Assembly: GCA_937959375.1 (NCBI GenBank)
Contig: CALGLS010000218.1
Span: forward strand, 1-14,853
From: an uncultured Saprospiraceae bacterium
Lineage (GTDB): Bacteria > Bacteroidota > Bacteroidia > Chitinophagales > Saprospiraceae
Direction of reading: 5' to 3'
Length of the DNA stretch: 14,853 bases
Each line of letters starts with the position of its first letter. Position 1 is the stretch's first letter. The notes under the pieces are model-generated. The model was not told the origin of the DNA. It was given only the letters and a program-made list of their open reading frames with translations, and made no database searches. This document shows, in pieces, positions 7,201 through 14,033 of the stretch. Made by a program: the position numbers and the translations under genes.

Positions 7201-8042
7201 CTTTGTACCACTAAAAATTTATCTGCGCTACTTGCTGAGAACGTTGCTTGAATAGAGTTGGAAGTGATTGTTCCAAAATTAAGATTCGTAGCTTGCGCAG
7301 TTGGTTGAGTACAAGAGGAAGACGAACCTGCCGCCATGATTGCAATATCATCCAATGCAAATTCATCTCTACTTCCGCTTCCTCCAGCATCACTACCTGA
7401 CCATCTTATGTAAAAGTCATCACCAGGATTAAGGCTTAGATTTGAAAGTTGAACATTTCTGCTATTTGCAATCCATACAGTCCCTCCTGAAGATTGAGGA
7501 GAGGTGTAGTTTGCGCCTGTTGCATCAGTGAAACTTGAATTATTAAAAGAGTATGAAAAATTAAAAGAAGAAGCTCTGTTCTGATCATTTCTTACAAAAA
7601 TATTGTAATCAATATCCATGTCATTAATGACTGAAGAACTGTTGTTCACAATTTTTAAGGTGATTGTTCCTGGAGTCCAGTCGCTGCCTGTTGGTTGAAT
7701 ACCTAAAGCACGATTGCCTCCTCCTATATCAAAACCATAAATTCCACCTGTTGAAACGCCTCCATCGTTTGATCCTCTGGCGTGATCTCCTGAAGCATTG
7801 CTTATTCCAAAATTCTTAGCTCCATCACTAAGACCCGTAGTAGCCCAAGCATCTGTATCTAATTGGCCTGAATTGGGATTACTTGTAAATCCTGATCCAG
7901 TAAAACTTCCTGAATTGACTCCAGTTACAGTACTATTAAAATCAATTAAATAATCTGAAGTTCCATTTTGTAAGGAGAGTTGTGCGAATGCACTGGTGAA
8001 AAAGAGAAATAAGAAAAAGGGAAGTGTGAATAGTCGTTTCAT
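4212..8042 (-). CDS. Secreted endonuclease I-family nuclease with FN3 repeats and T9SS sorting domain
   Basis: A 1276-residue exported nuclease. The start is set at the ATG at 8040-8042 because a clear signal peptide (MKRLFTLPFFLFLFFTSAFA, cleaved before Q21) begins there; an in-frame ATG 24 codons upstream would bury it. Domains in order: a Gly/Ser-rich beta domain (about 21-240), an FN3-like segment (244-355), endonuclease I (363-617), four 93-residue FN3 repeats (about 625-996), a carbohydrate-binding/jelly-roll-like domain (about 1000-1140), an acidic Glu/Leu linker, and a type A T9SS sorting domain (about 1195-1276, containing YPNPTSNFLNV and ending KGIYFLRV..). The His-Me-finger site shows REH with H450 as likely general base, and NGVRNNN (480-486) contains the likely metal ligand. 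The family (NucM, EndA, Vvn) cuts DNA and RNA non-specifically. Export by Sec then T9SS to the surface or medium implies extracellular DNA degradation for nutrients or biofilm turnover (inference). The gene appears monocistronic. Confidence 0.92.
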   Translation of the reverse strand: MKRLFTLPFFLFLFFTSAFAQLSLQNGTSDYLIDFNSTVTGVNSGSFTGSGFTSNPNSGQLDTDAWATTGLSDGAKNFGISNASGDHARGSNDGGVSTGGIYGFDIGGGNRALGIQPTGSDWTPGTITLKIVNNSSSVINDMDIDYNIFVRNDQNRASSFNFSYSFNNSSFTDATGANYTSPQSSGGTVWIANSRNVQLSNLSLNPGDDFYIRWSGSDAGGSGSRDEFALDDIAIMAAGSSSSCTQPTAQATNLNFGTITSNSIQATFSASSADKFLVVQSTNPSLGAAPTDGVIYTAGNPLGTGEVLQFSNSTSINALALASNTTYYYSIFAANDNCSGGPDYLSTNPLTGSAATTSGGSNYYDGIGSETCADLKTALYNLIDGHTSVSYNSLWTHYQTTDDHLNDAGTEVIVWDMYSDNPNGPENEFTFVAEQCGSYTGEGSCYNREHTFPKSWWGGSTSTPQYTDLFTVLPADGWINGVRNNNPYGEVQSGTESQITNNGSALGSSSITIPGYSGSVFEPIDEYKGDLARGYFYMATRYENVIAGWENNNTESDAVMNGTSYPVYEQWMIDMLISWHNSDPVDTKEIERNEAVFGIQGNRNPFIDHPEYVGLIWSNCGGGGDTEAPTNPTNLMASNTTETSTNLSWTISNDNIGVAGYYIYQDGINVLISNGTGTSADITGLNSSTTYNFYVTAFDAAGNESTASNSINVTTNTATDTEAPTTPSALAASNTTETSTDLNWNPSSDNIAVAGYNIYQDATLVATASNNSSTINGLTESTTYNFYVTAFDAAGNESTASNSINVTTNTATDTEAPTTPSALAASNTTETSTDLNWNPSSDNIAVVGYNIYQDAALIATASNNSSTINGLTESTTYNFYVTAFDAAGNESIASNSINVTTNTATDTEAPTNPTALTASNTSETSTDLNWNTSSDNIAVVGYNIYQDAALVATASNNSSTINGLTESTTYNFYVTAFDAAGNESTASNSINVTTATSNSGPTVLHEGYFESGWDGWQDGGSDCARYSGANSYEGSYSIRIRDNSGTSSAMTSPSFDLSNHNNVDITFSFMAKSMESNEDFWLRYFDGNSWQTVATYSRGNEFNNNTFYTMNVVLNSNDYNFPTNAQFRFQCDASANNDKIFVDAVIITADVSPSNLTRPGSNAITQVEAVSDNDVAAELEMELELELETEKVFENKSITIYPNPTSNFLNVNLQSFTPELSQMTIVNTMGQVVRNINNNLSDKIIQIDVSSLSKGIYFLRVVDNNDELQTLRFYVH
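4479..4512 (+). repeat. Hexanucleotide microsatellite TTCCAA within the nuclease gene
   Basis: About five to six imperfect units of TTCCAA encode, on the minus strand, the alternating Glu/Leu (one Met) linker just before the T9SS sorting domain. Because the unit is six bases, gain or loss of copies would change linker length without a frameshift. Confidence 0.75.
5056..6170 (-). repeat. Four tandem 279-bp FN3-coding repeats
   Basis: The marker TTGAT(C/T)GAGT recurs at 5071, 5350, 5629 and 5908, exactly 279 bp apart, so each unit codes for 93 residues. Each coded unit runs from TEAPT to NVTT and contains YNFYVTAFDAAGNES. The three units at lower coordinates are nearly identical in DNA over long stretches; the fourth (first translated) has diverged in its middle. 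The domains resemble fibronectin type III spacers common in secreted Bacteroidota enzymes. Confidence 0.9.
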
Positions 8043-8775
8043 AATAGTAGGTTTAGTGAATTTAGAATAAAGGTTGCTTAAATAGAAACTTAGCTGACCA
8101 TAGGGTAGCAGCATGATTTTTCATACAGTTAAATGAGGAAAGTTTTAGGGGGGACAGATGGCTATGCGCAGTTAACGCACTCTGAAAAAAGTTTTCTTGT
8201 TTTGGTCTAGTATGTTCTTTTGATTCTTATTAGAAATATCCAATAAAGAATCGTAAAATTTTTCTGAAAGGTAGCTTTCCTTTCTTGGAATACAAAACAG
8301 GAAGTAAGCTTTTTTTAGAAAAAATGATCATGGAATTTTTGTAGATAAATAGTTCATTTCTATTTTCTTGTTTGACTATGTCACAAGGAAGATGTTTTTA
8401 TTATAAATCGAATTTGATGTTTTCTTATTTCTTAGAAAACCCCTAAAACATTAACATTTTAGCCAGCACCTTGGCAAGATATTTGTTTTTAATATTATAG
8501 GTGTTTTTCCCCACATCACTATCAATTCTATTTTTCCCATTGAATATATCACTGTGCTTGCAGGAGGCGTCCCTGTTGGCAACCGACTTGCTATTGTTTG
8601 GTTTACTTAACTAAATGATAACCAGTTGTTTATTTGGATTATCAAAAATCGTAAAGACTTTCTGAACACTTTTTGTGTGCAGTCTGTCAGTTCGGTTATT
8701 GATATAATTGAGTGGAATTTATTCAATGAAGTTGATTGCTCAGCTTCAGTAATTCCCCCGAAAACTGTAACAATC
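8043..8775. other. Long divergent intergenic region, no gene found
   Basis: These 733 bp separate the nuclease start from the most likely start of the sensor kinase. The last 150 bp (8626-8775) are open in the kinase frame from a TTG codon, but I judge this to be leader. The rest is AT-rich, stop-rich in all frames and holds no recognisable RNA gene or exact TAnnTTTG promoter element. An AGGAGG-like string near 8563 is followed only by a frame of about 12 codons opening with TTG, so it is not taken as a ribosome-binding site. The length leaves room for regulatory sites for both genes. Confidence 0.5.
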
Positions 8776-10152
8776 ATGAAGAACATAACACTAAATTTTT
8801 TGAACCAAGATTTGTTCAAGGACTTAAATGAGGCCGACAAGAACAAGTTAATAGGCATTGCGATGCTTAGCCCTTTATTTATCTTTTTTATTCTGTTGGA
8901 TTGGGATATTTCTATCTTGATTTTTATCCTGTTGAGTTTTGCGGCAGCAGTAACCGGATTCGTTTTTGCAAAAACAAAGTATGGTAAAGCATTGGTCTCT
9001 AAAGAAGAAGAATTGTATCACAAAATGATCGCTGAAACTTCGGAAGATATTGTCTTTATTCATCGAGTAAAGGACAAGACCAATGTTTTTATTACGCCAT
9101 CTGTTGAGAACGTTTTGGGATATGCTCAGGAAAGGGTAGTCAACCGTCAAAGCGCATTTTTGGTGCATCCTGAAGATCGTAAAAAGATGACTAAACTTAT
9201 CGCATTTAAATCTTTAAGACAGGAAACTGTTTTGAAAACGAATCTCAGAATTCAAGAAAAAGGGAAAGAATACAAATGGATGGAATTACGAGTTACGCCA
9301 ATTGTCAGTGACAGTGGCGAGATTGAATATGCGGTACTTAAGTTTAAAGATGTCAGTCAACAAAAGGAATTGGAAAAAGTATCTCGAATGTTTGCAGAGG
9401 AGCTAATGCGCAAGGAACCGAATTTGCAATCAGAAAATCAAGTTTCTGATCAGCTCGTAAGTTTAATGACATCACACGAATTGAAGGAACCACTTCGTAC
9501 CATCACAAGTTACATTCGATTCTTTGATCAACGATATAGTGACGACTTAGATAAGGAGGGAAAAGAGTGCCTGCATTTCGTGCATGACGCTGCACTGCGA
9601 ATGCAGCAAATGATTAATGATATTACTGATTTTTTCAAAATGGGTGGTGATCAAATGGTGCTGAAAAGAGTTGATACGCAGAAGCTGGTTGCAGGAGTTA
9701 TTCGAATGCTGGGGACTAGGATAAAAGAACAGAAGGCCTCTGTCATCGTTGGTATGTTGCCAAAGGTTATTGCTGATCCAAGGCAGTTGCAACATATTTT
9801 TCAAAACCTATTGGACAATGCATTGAAATACAGTAAGGGCAAAACCGAAATTTGGATTGCCTGTAAAAAGAAAACGTCTCATTGGGAATTTGAGATTCGA
9901 GATAATGGTATCGGAATTTCGAAAGAGTATAAAGATGCCGTGTTTAAAATATTTAGAAGATTACATACTGTTGATCAGTATAATGGTACTGGTGTGGGGC
10001 TTACGATTTGCCAAAAGGTAATTGACAATCACAATGGAAATCTATGGTTGAAATCAGATGGACCAAATAAAGGAACCAGTTTTTTCTTTACCATTCCTTT
10101 CGAACCTTCAGTCAATGTTTTTGATAAAAGAAAAATAGAAATTCACAATTAA
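8776..10152 (+). CDS. Membrane-anchored PAS-domain sensor histidine kinase
   Basis: A 458-residue sensor kinase that should autophosphorylate and pass phosphate to a response regulator. The ATG at 8776 gives a compact N-terminus (MKNITLNFLNQDLFKDLN). A TTG 150 bp upstream in frame would add 50 unconvincing residues. Two hydrophobic segments (about 25-42 and 46-66) form a hairpin membrane anchor with almost no external loop, so sensing is probably cytoplasmic. A PAS domain follows (about 79-195). The HisKA helix has SHELKEPL with phospho-acceptor H234. The ATPase domain has N-box NLLDNALKYS (344-353), G1 DNGIGIS (376-382), F-box IFRRLH and G2 GTGVGL (404-409). All catalytic boxes are intact. 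The HisKA and ATPase sequences resemble phytochrome-type and other PAS kinases of Bacteroidota. No receiver domain and no neighbouring regulator gene are present, so this is an orphan kinase whose signal is unknown. A strong terminator lies 120 bp downstream. Confidence 0.92.
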   Translation: MKNITLNFLNQDLFKDLNEADKNKLIGIAMLSPLFIFFILLDWDISILIFILLSFAAAVTGFVFAKTKYGKALVSKEEELYHKMIAETSEDIVFIHRVKDKTNVFITPSVENVLGYAQERVVNRQSAFLVHPEDRKKMTKLIAFKSLRQETVLKTNLRIQEKGKEYKWMELRVTPIVSDSGEIEYAVLKFKDVSQQKELEKVSRMFAEELMRKEPNLQSENQVSDQLVSLMTSHELKEPLRTITSYIRFFDQRYSDDLDKEGKECLHFVHDAALRMQQMINDITDFFKMGGDQMVLKRVDTQKLVAGVIRMLGTRIKEQKASVIVGMLPKVIADPRQLQHIFQNLLDNALKYSKGKTEIWIACKKKTSHWEFEIRDNGIGISKEYKDAVFKIFRRLHTVDQYNGTGVGLTICQKVIDNHNGNLWLKSDGPNKGTSFFFTIPFEPSVNVFDKRKIEIHN

Positions 10153-10272
10153 AGCGCTTTAAGTTACTGATGTAATAAGCCAACTAACCTCAGAGCAGCA
10201 AAATTCCTAACCGGTTTTTACAGCTTTATCCCAATACCGATTTTAAAGTCACTTTAAGTGAATTCTACCGAG

Positions 10273-10303
10273 CGCCTTAGCAATTTTTGCTGAGGCGTTT
10301 TTT
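10273..10303 (+). terminator. Intrinsic terminator after the sensor kinase
   Basis: CGCCTTAGCA at 10273-10282 pairs with TGCTGAGGCG at 10288-10297, a 10-bp stem with a single T-G wobble and a 5-nt loop (ATTTT). A run of six T follows, then C and more T. This is a textbook rho-independent terminator for the plus-strand kinase. Confidence 0.9.
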
Positions 10304-10447
10304 CTTTTAAAGTGAGTTCGATACTGTTTTTTTAACCACAAAAGATTCAATAGAACACAAAAGTTCTGACGCGGGTATTGGAAAGGTAGAACGCACTAAA
10401 ACTGTTTTAACTAGTGTAATTGATTTACAGGAATGAAGCTGCCTTGC

Positions 10448-10473
10448 AAAAAAAAAGGAAATTCAAATTCCTT
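10448..10473 (-). terminator. Possible weak terminator after the methyltransferase
   Basis: On the minus strand AAGGAA (10473-10468) pairs with TTCCTT (10460-10455) across a 7-nt loop and runs into a tract of nine T (10456-10448). It lies 8 nt after the methyltransferase stop codon. The stem is short and AT-rich, so efficiency is doubtful. Confidence 0.4.
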
Positions 10474-10480
10474 GAAAAGT

Positions 10481-11308
10481 TTAACCAAAAAATCCAGCAG
10501 ACCAAGGTTTCCATTTATGAGGAATCAAAGTATGCGCTTCAGTGGGAGCCGTTTTTTTATGAAAGAAGAGAATGCCAAATTGATAAAGATCAATACTATG
10601 TGAAACACGCTCATGTTGGCGAATCTCATTCCACGCCTCAGTCATTCCCTTAGACCAGTAGATGTCATCAAAAATAAAAATACTTTCTTCGTGCGCTTTA
10701 GCAAGGCATTGATTGAAGTAATCGACCGTGGGTTGTTTTTGATGATTGCCATCGAAAAATACTAAGTCAAGTTTGGGAACTTGGTCAATGGTGCTTTGTA
10801 AGGTGTGTTCAAATTGTCCTAAGATCAACTCAATATTTTTAAGTTCTAATTTTTGAAAATTTTGTTTAGCAACAGCTGCTACATGAGGGTTGCCTTCGAG
10901 GGTGTAAACGGTGGAAGAAGCAGGACGTGCGGCAGCCAGATATATTGTTGCTAAGCCCAATGAGGTGCCTAATTCAACGATGGTACTTGGTCTGTAATGA
11001 TTTACAATTTTGAAAAGTAATTCACAAAACTGTTTGCGAGTCAAAGCTGAACCAGCAATATCCTTGATTGGCTTAGAAGCCTTATTTCCCGTAAGGGAGC
11101 CCGCACCAAAATCAGTTATCTGCACGGTGTTGTTATTTGCTAATAGCTGCTTTCTGAGTCGCTCAATCTTTTCAAAAATGTAATATTGGCGATCACCCTC
11201 AAAGAGTTTTTCTGTAAACTCAAATACAAGAGGAGAGTGTACCTGATAGATTGTTTTAGATCGGCAGAAGTAACTTAGCGCAGACTTGACTTGGTGGAAT
11301 CGTGACAA
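10481..11308 (-). CDS. Class I SAM-dependent methyltransferase (O-methyltransferase-like)
   Basis: A soluble methyltransferase of about 275 residues if started at TTG 11308. The frame remains open to TTG 11323 and TTG 11377 (298 residues). No ATG or GTG start exists in frame before the conserved region. I prefer 11308 because it places HSPLVFEF at about residue 24, as I recall for Bacteroidota relatives. In the 298-residue numbering, the SAM-binding motif I is VELGTSLGLATIY (134-146), the acidic ribose ligand is E161 in YTLEGNP, and D209 lies in LVFFDGNH. The later IFIFDDIYWS (233-242) resembles the metal-binding region of catechol-type O-methyltransferases. A preceding ITDFGAGS plus ALTRKQFCELLFKIV segment is typical of a conserved Bacteroidota family. 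The substrate is unknown. It is divergent from the small exported protein gene and convergent with the kinase. Confidence 0.85.
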   Translation of the reverse strand: MSRFHQVKSALSYFCRSKTIYQVHSPLVFEFTEKLFEGDRQYYIFEKIERLRKQLLANNNTVQITDFGAGSLTGNKASKPIKDIAGSALTRKQFCELLFKIVNHYRPSTIVELGTSLGLATIYLAAARPASSTVYTLEGNPHVAAVAKQNFQKLELKNIELILGQFEHTLQSTIDQVPKLDLVFFDGNHQKQPTVDYFNQCLAKAHEESIFIFDDIYWSKGMTEAWNEIRQHERVSHSIDLYQFGILFFHKKTAPTEAHTLIPHKWKPWSAGFFG

Positions 11309-11320
11309 ATTATTTTTTGG

Positions 11321-11351
11321 CAAAATTAAGAGGTTTTTTCGCTTTGCAAAA
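11321..11351 (-). promoter_or_regulatory. Candidate Bacteroidota-type promoter for the methyltransferase
   Basis: On the minus strand TTTTG (11351-11347) precedes an exact TAnnTTTG match, TAATTTTG (11328-11321), by 18 nt, close to the known Bacteroidota -33/-7 spacing. Transcription would begin close to the TTG at 11308. A second exact TAATTTTG lies further upstream at 11497-11490 without a good -33 partner. AT-rich sequence makes chance matches common. Confidence 0.25.
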
Positions 11352-11444
11352 TTGTTTGGCCTTTTTTGCTCGTTCAAGCGCTTACTTGAGTTACGTTTCT
11401 AATGTAAAGCCGTCTAATAAGTGTGTTTATTGCAGATCGACGTG

Positions 11445-11476
11445 TTTTTGCCAAAGGACAATTTTTAATAATTTAG
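11445..11476 (+). promoter_or_regulatory. Candidate promoter for the small exported protein gene
   Basis: TTTTTG at 11445-11450 is followed after 18 nt by TAATTTAG at 11469-11476, which matches five of the six fixed positions of the Bacteroidota -7 element. The ATG at 11519 lies about 43 nt downstream. Confidence 0.25.
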
Positions 11477-11518
11477 CGTCGTTATTCAACAAAATTACCA
11501 ACACCAACTATCTTCTAC

Positions 11519-12088
11519 ATGCAGCGATCAACCATTATTTGTCTTCTCCTTCTTTTTATTACCTGCTTGAATGCACAGTCATACCGAACTTCTGCAGGCC
11601 TAAGGTTTGATTCTGACAAATCGTTGGGTATCACCATCCAGCAATTACTACACAAGAATTATACATTGGAAGGCATGGTACTTACAAATACCAATAATGG
11701 AAGCACATCAATTGGTCTATTCGTTGAGCAACATCAGAAATTCTTGATCAAAAATTTCAATATTTATTTTGGAGTGGGTTTGCACAAAACTTGGTTGGAT
11801 CGTGATGAGGCAGAAGAAGATGAGAAAGGTGGTTCAGGGCCAGCGGGTATAGTTGGAGTAGAAGCATCAATGGGACGTTTTAATTTCTCTTGGGATGTGC
11901 AACCCAAGGCAAACGTATGGGGTGGTGAGCGGTTCTTTAACATGAATACTGGTTTTTCTATTCGCTATATCATTGTAAAGAAAAAGAAGAAAAAGATAAA
12001 TCTGAAATTTTGGGAGAAATGGAAACGGGATGGAAAGGGGAAAAAGAAGAAGAAGGGAGATAAGAAGTGGTGGCAGATTAGGGAATAA
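11519..12088 (+). CDS. Small exported protein with lysine-rich C-terminal tail, function unknown
   Basis: A 189-residue protein starting with a clear Sec signal peptide (MQRSTIICLLLLFITCLNA, cleavage before Q20). The mature part (about 20-152) is rich in alternating polar/apolar stretches such as GITIQQL, FNIYFGVGLHKTW and FNMNTGFSIRYIIV, which suggests a small outer-membrane beta-barrel. This is inferred from pattern; I recognise no family. It ends in an unusual tail of about 35 residues with two lysine runs and several tryptophans (WEKWKR, KKWWQIRE). In DNA the tail is nearly all A and G. An acidic stretch (DRDEAEEDE) sits in mid-protein, possibly a loop. There is no T9SS signal. It lies between a divergent methyltransferase and the convergent par cluster and seems to be transcribed alone. 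Confidence 0.75.
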   Translation: MQRSTIICLLLLFITCLNAQSYRTSAGLRFDSDKSLGITIQQLLHKNYTLEGMVLTNTNNGSTSIGLFVEQHQKFLIKNFNIYFGVGLHKTWLDRDEAEEDEKGGSGPAGIVGVEASMGRFNFSWDVQPKANVWGGERFFNMNTGFSIRYIIVKKKKKKINLKFWEKWKRDGKGKKKKKGDKKWWQIRE

Positions 12089-12089
12089 T

Positions 12090-12113
12090 GAATGGGAATG
12101 GGAATGAGAATGG
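12090..12113. repeat. Short GGAATG hexamer repeat
   Basis: About four imperfect units of GGAATG follow directly after the stop codon of the small exported protein gene. It is a noncoding microsatellite of the same unit length as the TTCCAA tract inside the nuclease gene. Confidence 0.6.
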
Positions 12114-12247
12114 CGCTATAAGCTTTGAGTCTTTAAGTAACAATCAATTTACAAGAGGTTAACGGTCTCAGGTTGTTAGTGGTGATTTTGACTTTGATTG
12201 CTATTTTGATTAAAAAAAAACACTGTGGGATTTCCGCTTAGCTCCAC

Positions 12248-12994
12248 TTACCGAGCAGAATAAATATCAATTGGTAACTCAGTAACTTTCTTATCGCGAA
12301 ATCTTAATCCAAGACCAATTCCCACCGAAGTATCCAAATTAGGTAATACCTGCATTTCAGGCTTGACCTGTAAACTCAAATCGTCACTGACATTGAAATT
12401 TATAAGATGTGCATCAACATAGGCATCAACCCCAGTGAGAATGTAGGTAAATACCAAACCGATATAGGATAATTCTTTATTCTTTTGGTGCTTAGCTCTC
12501 CAACTTCTTATCGAGGCTTCGTCCAGTATTTCACCAACAGGAGTGCCATTGCCATTCACTTGTATGAACTCATCTAGAGGAAATTCATCATCATCAAGTC
12601 TTAATTCTAGCGCTTTGTTAAACCGTCTTTGCTGATCCGTATTAAAATAGATGAAGTAACCCATTGCGCCAAGCCCGCCATATACGATGGGAAGCTTCCA
12701 GTATTTCTTATTGTAAATTTGACCTGTGCCAGGAAGTATAGCAGAGAGTACGATTGCTTTTCTAGGATTGGGATAATTCTTTTTAAAATTGAAAAGTTCC
12801 TTTAAGGCTCCTTTGTTTTTCTTTCGCTTTTTAAAACCAAAAAGTCCTTTTTTCTTTGAAGCGTCGGGTGTGCTTAACGAATCAGAGGGGCTGACTTGTT
12901 TCAACGTATCAGGTGTTCCACCCACACCGGGTGGTTTTTGCGCAAACAAAAACTGACAACAAAAACATAAAAAGAGGCAGTAAACTAATCGCAT
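12248..12994 (-). CDS. DUF5683 family membrane protein of the parAB cluster
   Basis: A 248-residue protein with an N-terminal signal peptide (MRLVYCLFLCFCCQFLFAQ), a Pro/Ser/Thr-rich stretch and a basic region (KKKGLFGFKKRKKNK, about 48-62). The DUF5683 core follows: NPRKAIVLSAILPGTGQIYNKKYWKLPIVYGGLGAMGYFIYFN (about 76-118). It contains the family's PG.GQIYN.KYWK.P motif and a hydrophobic segment, and a second hydrophobic stretch (YIGLVFTYILTGVDAYVDAHL) comes later. The C-terminus looks like beta strands. The function of the family is not known; in Bacteroidota it is commonly encoded directly after parB. Here it lies 49 bp downstream of parB on the same strand, so co-transcription is likely. 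The predicted location is the cell envelope. Confidence 0.88.
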   Translation of the reverse strand: MRLVYCLFLCFCCQFLFAQKPPGVGGTPDTLKQVSPSDSLSTPDASKKKGLFGFKKRKKNKGALKELFNFKKNYPNPRKAIVLSAILPGTGQIYNKKYWKLPIVYGGLGAMGYFIYFNTDQQRRFNKALELRLDDDEFPLDEFIQVNGNGTPVGEILDEASIRSWRAKHQKNKELSYIGLVFTYILTGVDAYVDAHLINFNVSDDLSLQVKPEMQVLPNLDTSVGIGLGLRFRDKKVTELPIDIYSAR

Positions 12995-13043
12995 TAAATG
13001 AATGTTTGATTTAAACTTACAACGATCTTTTTACAATCTTGTT

Positions 13044-13964
13044 TTACAAAGATTCATTTTCAAGAAGATCAAGTAGGCGATTCAAGTCTTTGTCGCTTGA
13101 AAATGGAATGACAATCTGACCTTTTCCATTCGACTTTCGTTTCAGCTGAACCTTAGTCTCCAACATGTGCGAGAGATCATCTTGAACACGCATGTATTCT
13201 TCCGAAAGACTACCAGTTGTACCTTTCGAACTAGATGCTTTGCGCGGAGTGGTATAACTCTTTACTAATTCTTCGGTAGCTCTAACGGATAGTTTGTTCT
13301 CAACTACTTTTTTGAAAAGATCAAGTTGTAACATTAATTCACCAACACCAGCGAGCGCACGAGCGTGCCCCATAGTGATGGCTTTATCTTTAACGGCAGT
13401 TTGGATCTGCGGTGGTAATTTCAGTAAACGTAAATAGTTGGTTACAGAAGTTCTGTTTTTAGCGACACGTTGTGAAAGTTGTTCGTGTGTAAGTGAACAT
13501 TCGTCAATTAATCGCTGATAAGTAAAAGCAACTTCCATGGCATTCAAGTCAGCTCTTTGAATATTCTCCACCAATGCCATTTCCAACATTTCTTGGTCGT
13601 TGGCAATACGGATGTAAGCAGGAACTTCAGTCAGTCCAGCTAGTTTTGATGCACGCAAACGACGTTCACCAGAAATCAACTGATACGCATTTTGACTCAG
13701 TCTTCTTACCGTAATGGGTTGAATCAATCCATGAACTTTGATGGACTCTGTCAATTCATTTAATTCCGATTCCATAAAACGCTTACGCGGTTGCCATGGG
13801 TTTACTTCTACCATGTTAAGTGGAATCATTGCTACATTATTGGACAACTCTTTTACAACTTCTTCTGTTTGTACAGGTCCTGGGTTTGGATTTGCATCCA
13901 TATTTGAAAGCAAGGCTGCGATGCCTTTACCTAATTCTCTTTTTTTAATTTTCTTCTTGGCCAT
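13044..13964 (-). CDS. parB: Chromosome-partitioning protein ParB (Spo0J family)
   Basis: A 306-residue parS-binding CTPase clamp that loads near the origin and works with ParA in chromosome segregation. The N-terminus carries LGKGIAALL (11-19), the conserved segment that stimulates ParA ATPase. The ParB/Sulfiredoxin-like domain shows NPWQPRKRF (55-63), the CTP-binding GERRLRA box (99-105) and ENIQRADLNAMEVA (133-146). A helix-turn-helix for parS follows (about 157-187, with EQLSQRVAKNRTSVTNYLRLL). A low-complexity Ser/Thr/Lys linker and a dimerisation domain (about 252-306, ending in GQIVIPF and a leucine-rich helix) complete the usual layout. Length is normal for chromosomal ParB. It starts 69 bp after the parA stop, indicating an operon. 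The ATG at 13962-13964 is well placed. Confidence 0.97.
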   Translation of the reverse strand: MAKKKIKKRELGKGIAALLSNMDANPNPGPVQTEEVVKELSNNVAMIPLNMVEVNPWQPRKRFMESELNELTESIKVHGLIQPITVRRLSQNAYQLISGERRLRASKLAGLTEVPAYIRIANDQEMLEMALVENIQRADLNAMEVAFTYQRLIDECSLTHEQLSQRVAKNRTSVTNYLRLLKLPPQIQTAVKDKAITMGHARALAGVGELMLQLDLFKKVVENKLSVRATEELVKSYTTPRKASSSKGTTGSLSEEYMRVQDDLSHMLETKVQLKRKSNGKGQIVIPFSSDKDLNRLLDLLENESL

Positions 13965-14033
13965 TTAGAAATAATTTGGAATATCTGGACTTTTTTTCGT
14001 TCTATTATTTGGTTTGTAGAGAGACTTAGAATA

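Larger units (their letters stand above)
10153..10480. other. Intergenic region between convergent kinase and methyltransferase genes
   Basis: This 328-bp gap holds the kinase terminator (10273-10303), short AAAGTGA-type dyads around it, and a weak minus-strand hairpin with a T9 tract (10448-10473) downstream of the methyltransferase. I see no further gene in it. Confidence 0.5.

Noticed and set aside
8043..8114. Upstream in-frame ATG of the nuclease gene at 8114
   Set aside because: It would put 24 polar/mixed residues before an otherwise perfect signal peptide, so the start at 8042 is preferred.
8560..8612. AGGAGG-like string followed by a TTG codon
   Set aside because: The resulting frame has only about 12 codons, and Bacteroidota do not rely on strong Shine-Dalgarno sites.
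8626..8775. Fifty-codon N-terminal extension of the kinase from a TTG codon
   Set aside because: The extension has no recognisable domain and starts at a rare codon, while the ATG at 8776 directly precedes a plausible N-terminus and membrane anchor.
11302..11610. Plus-strand reading frame overlapping the methyltransferase start and the small exported protein start
   Set aside because: It has no family features and overlaps two better supported genes in other frames; it is a shadow frame.
12208..12250. Possible terminator after the DUF5683 gene on the minus strand
   Set aside because: A T9 tract is present (12220-12212), but only a 4-bp GTGG/CCAC stem can be drawn, which is too weak to call.
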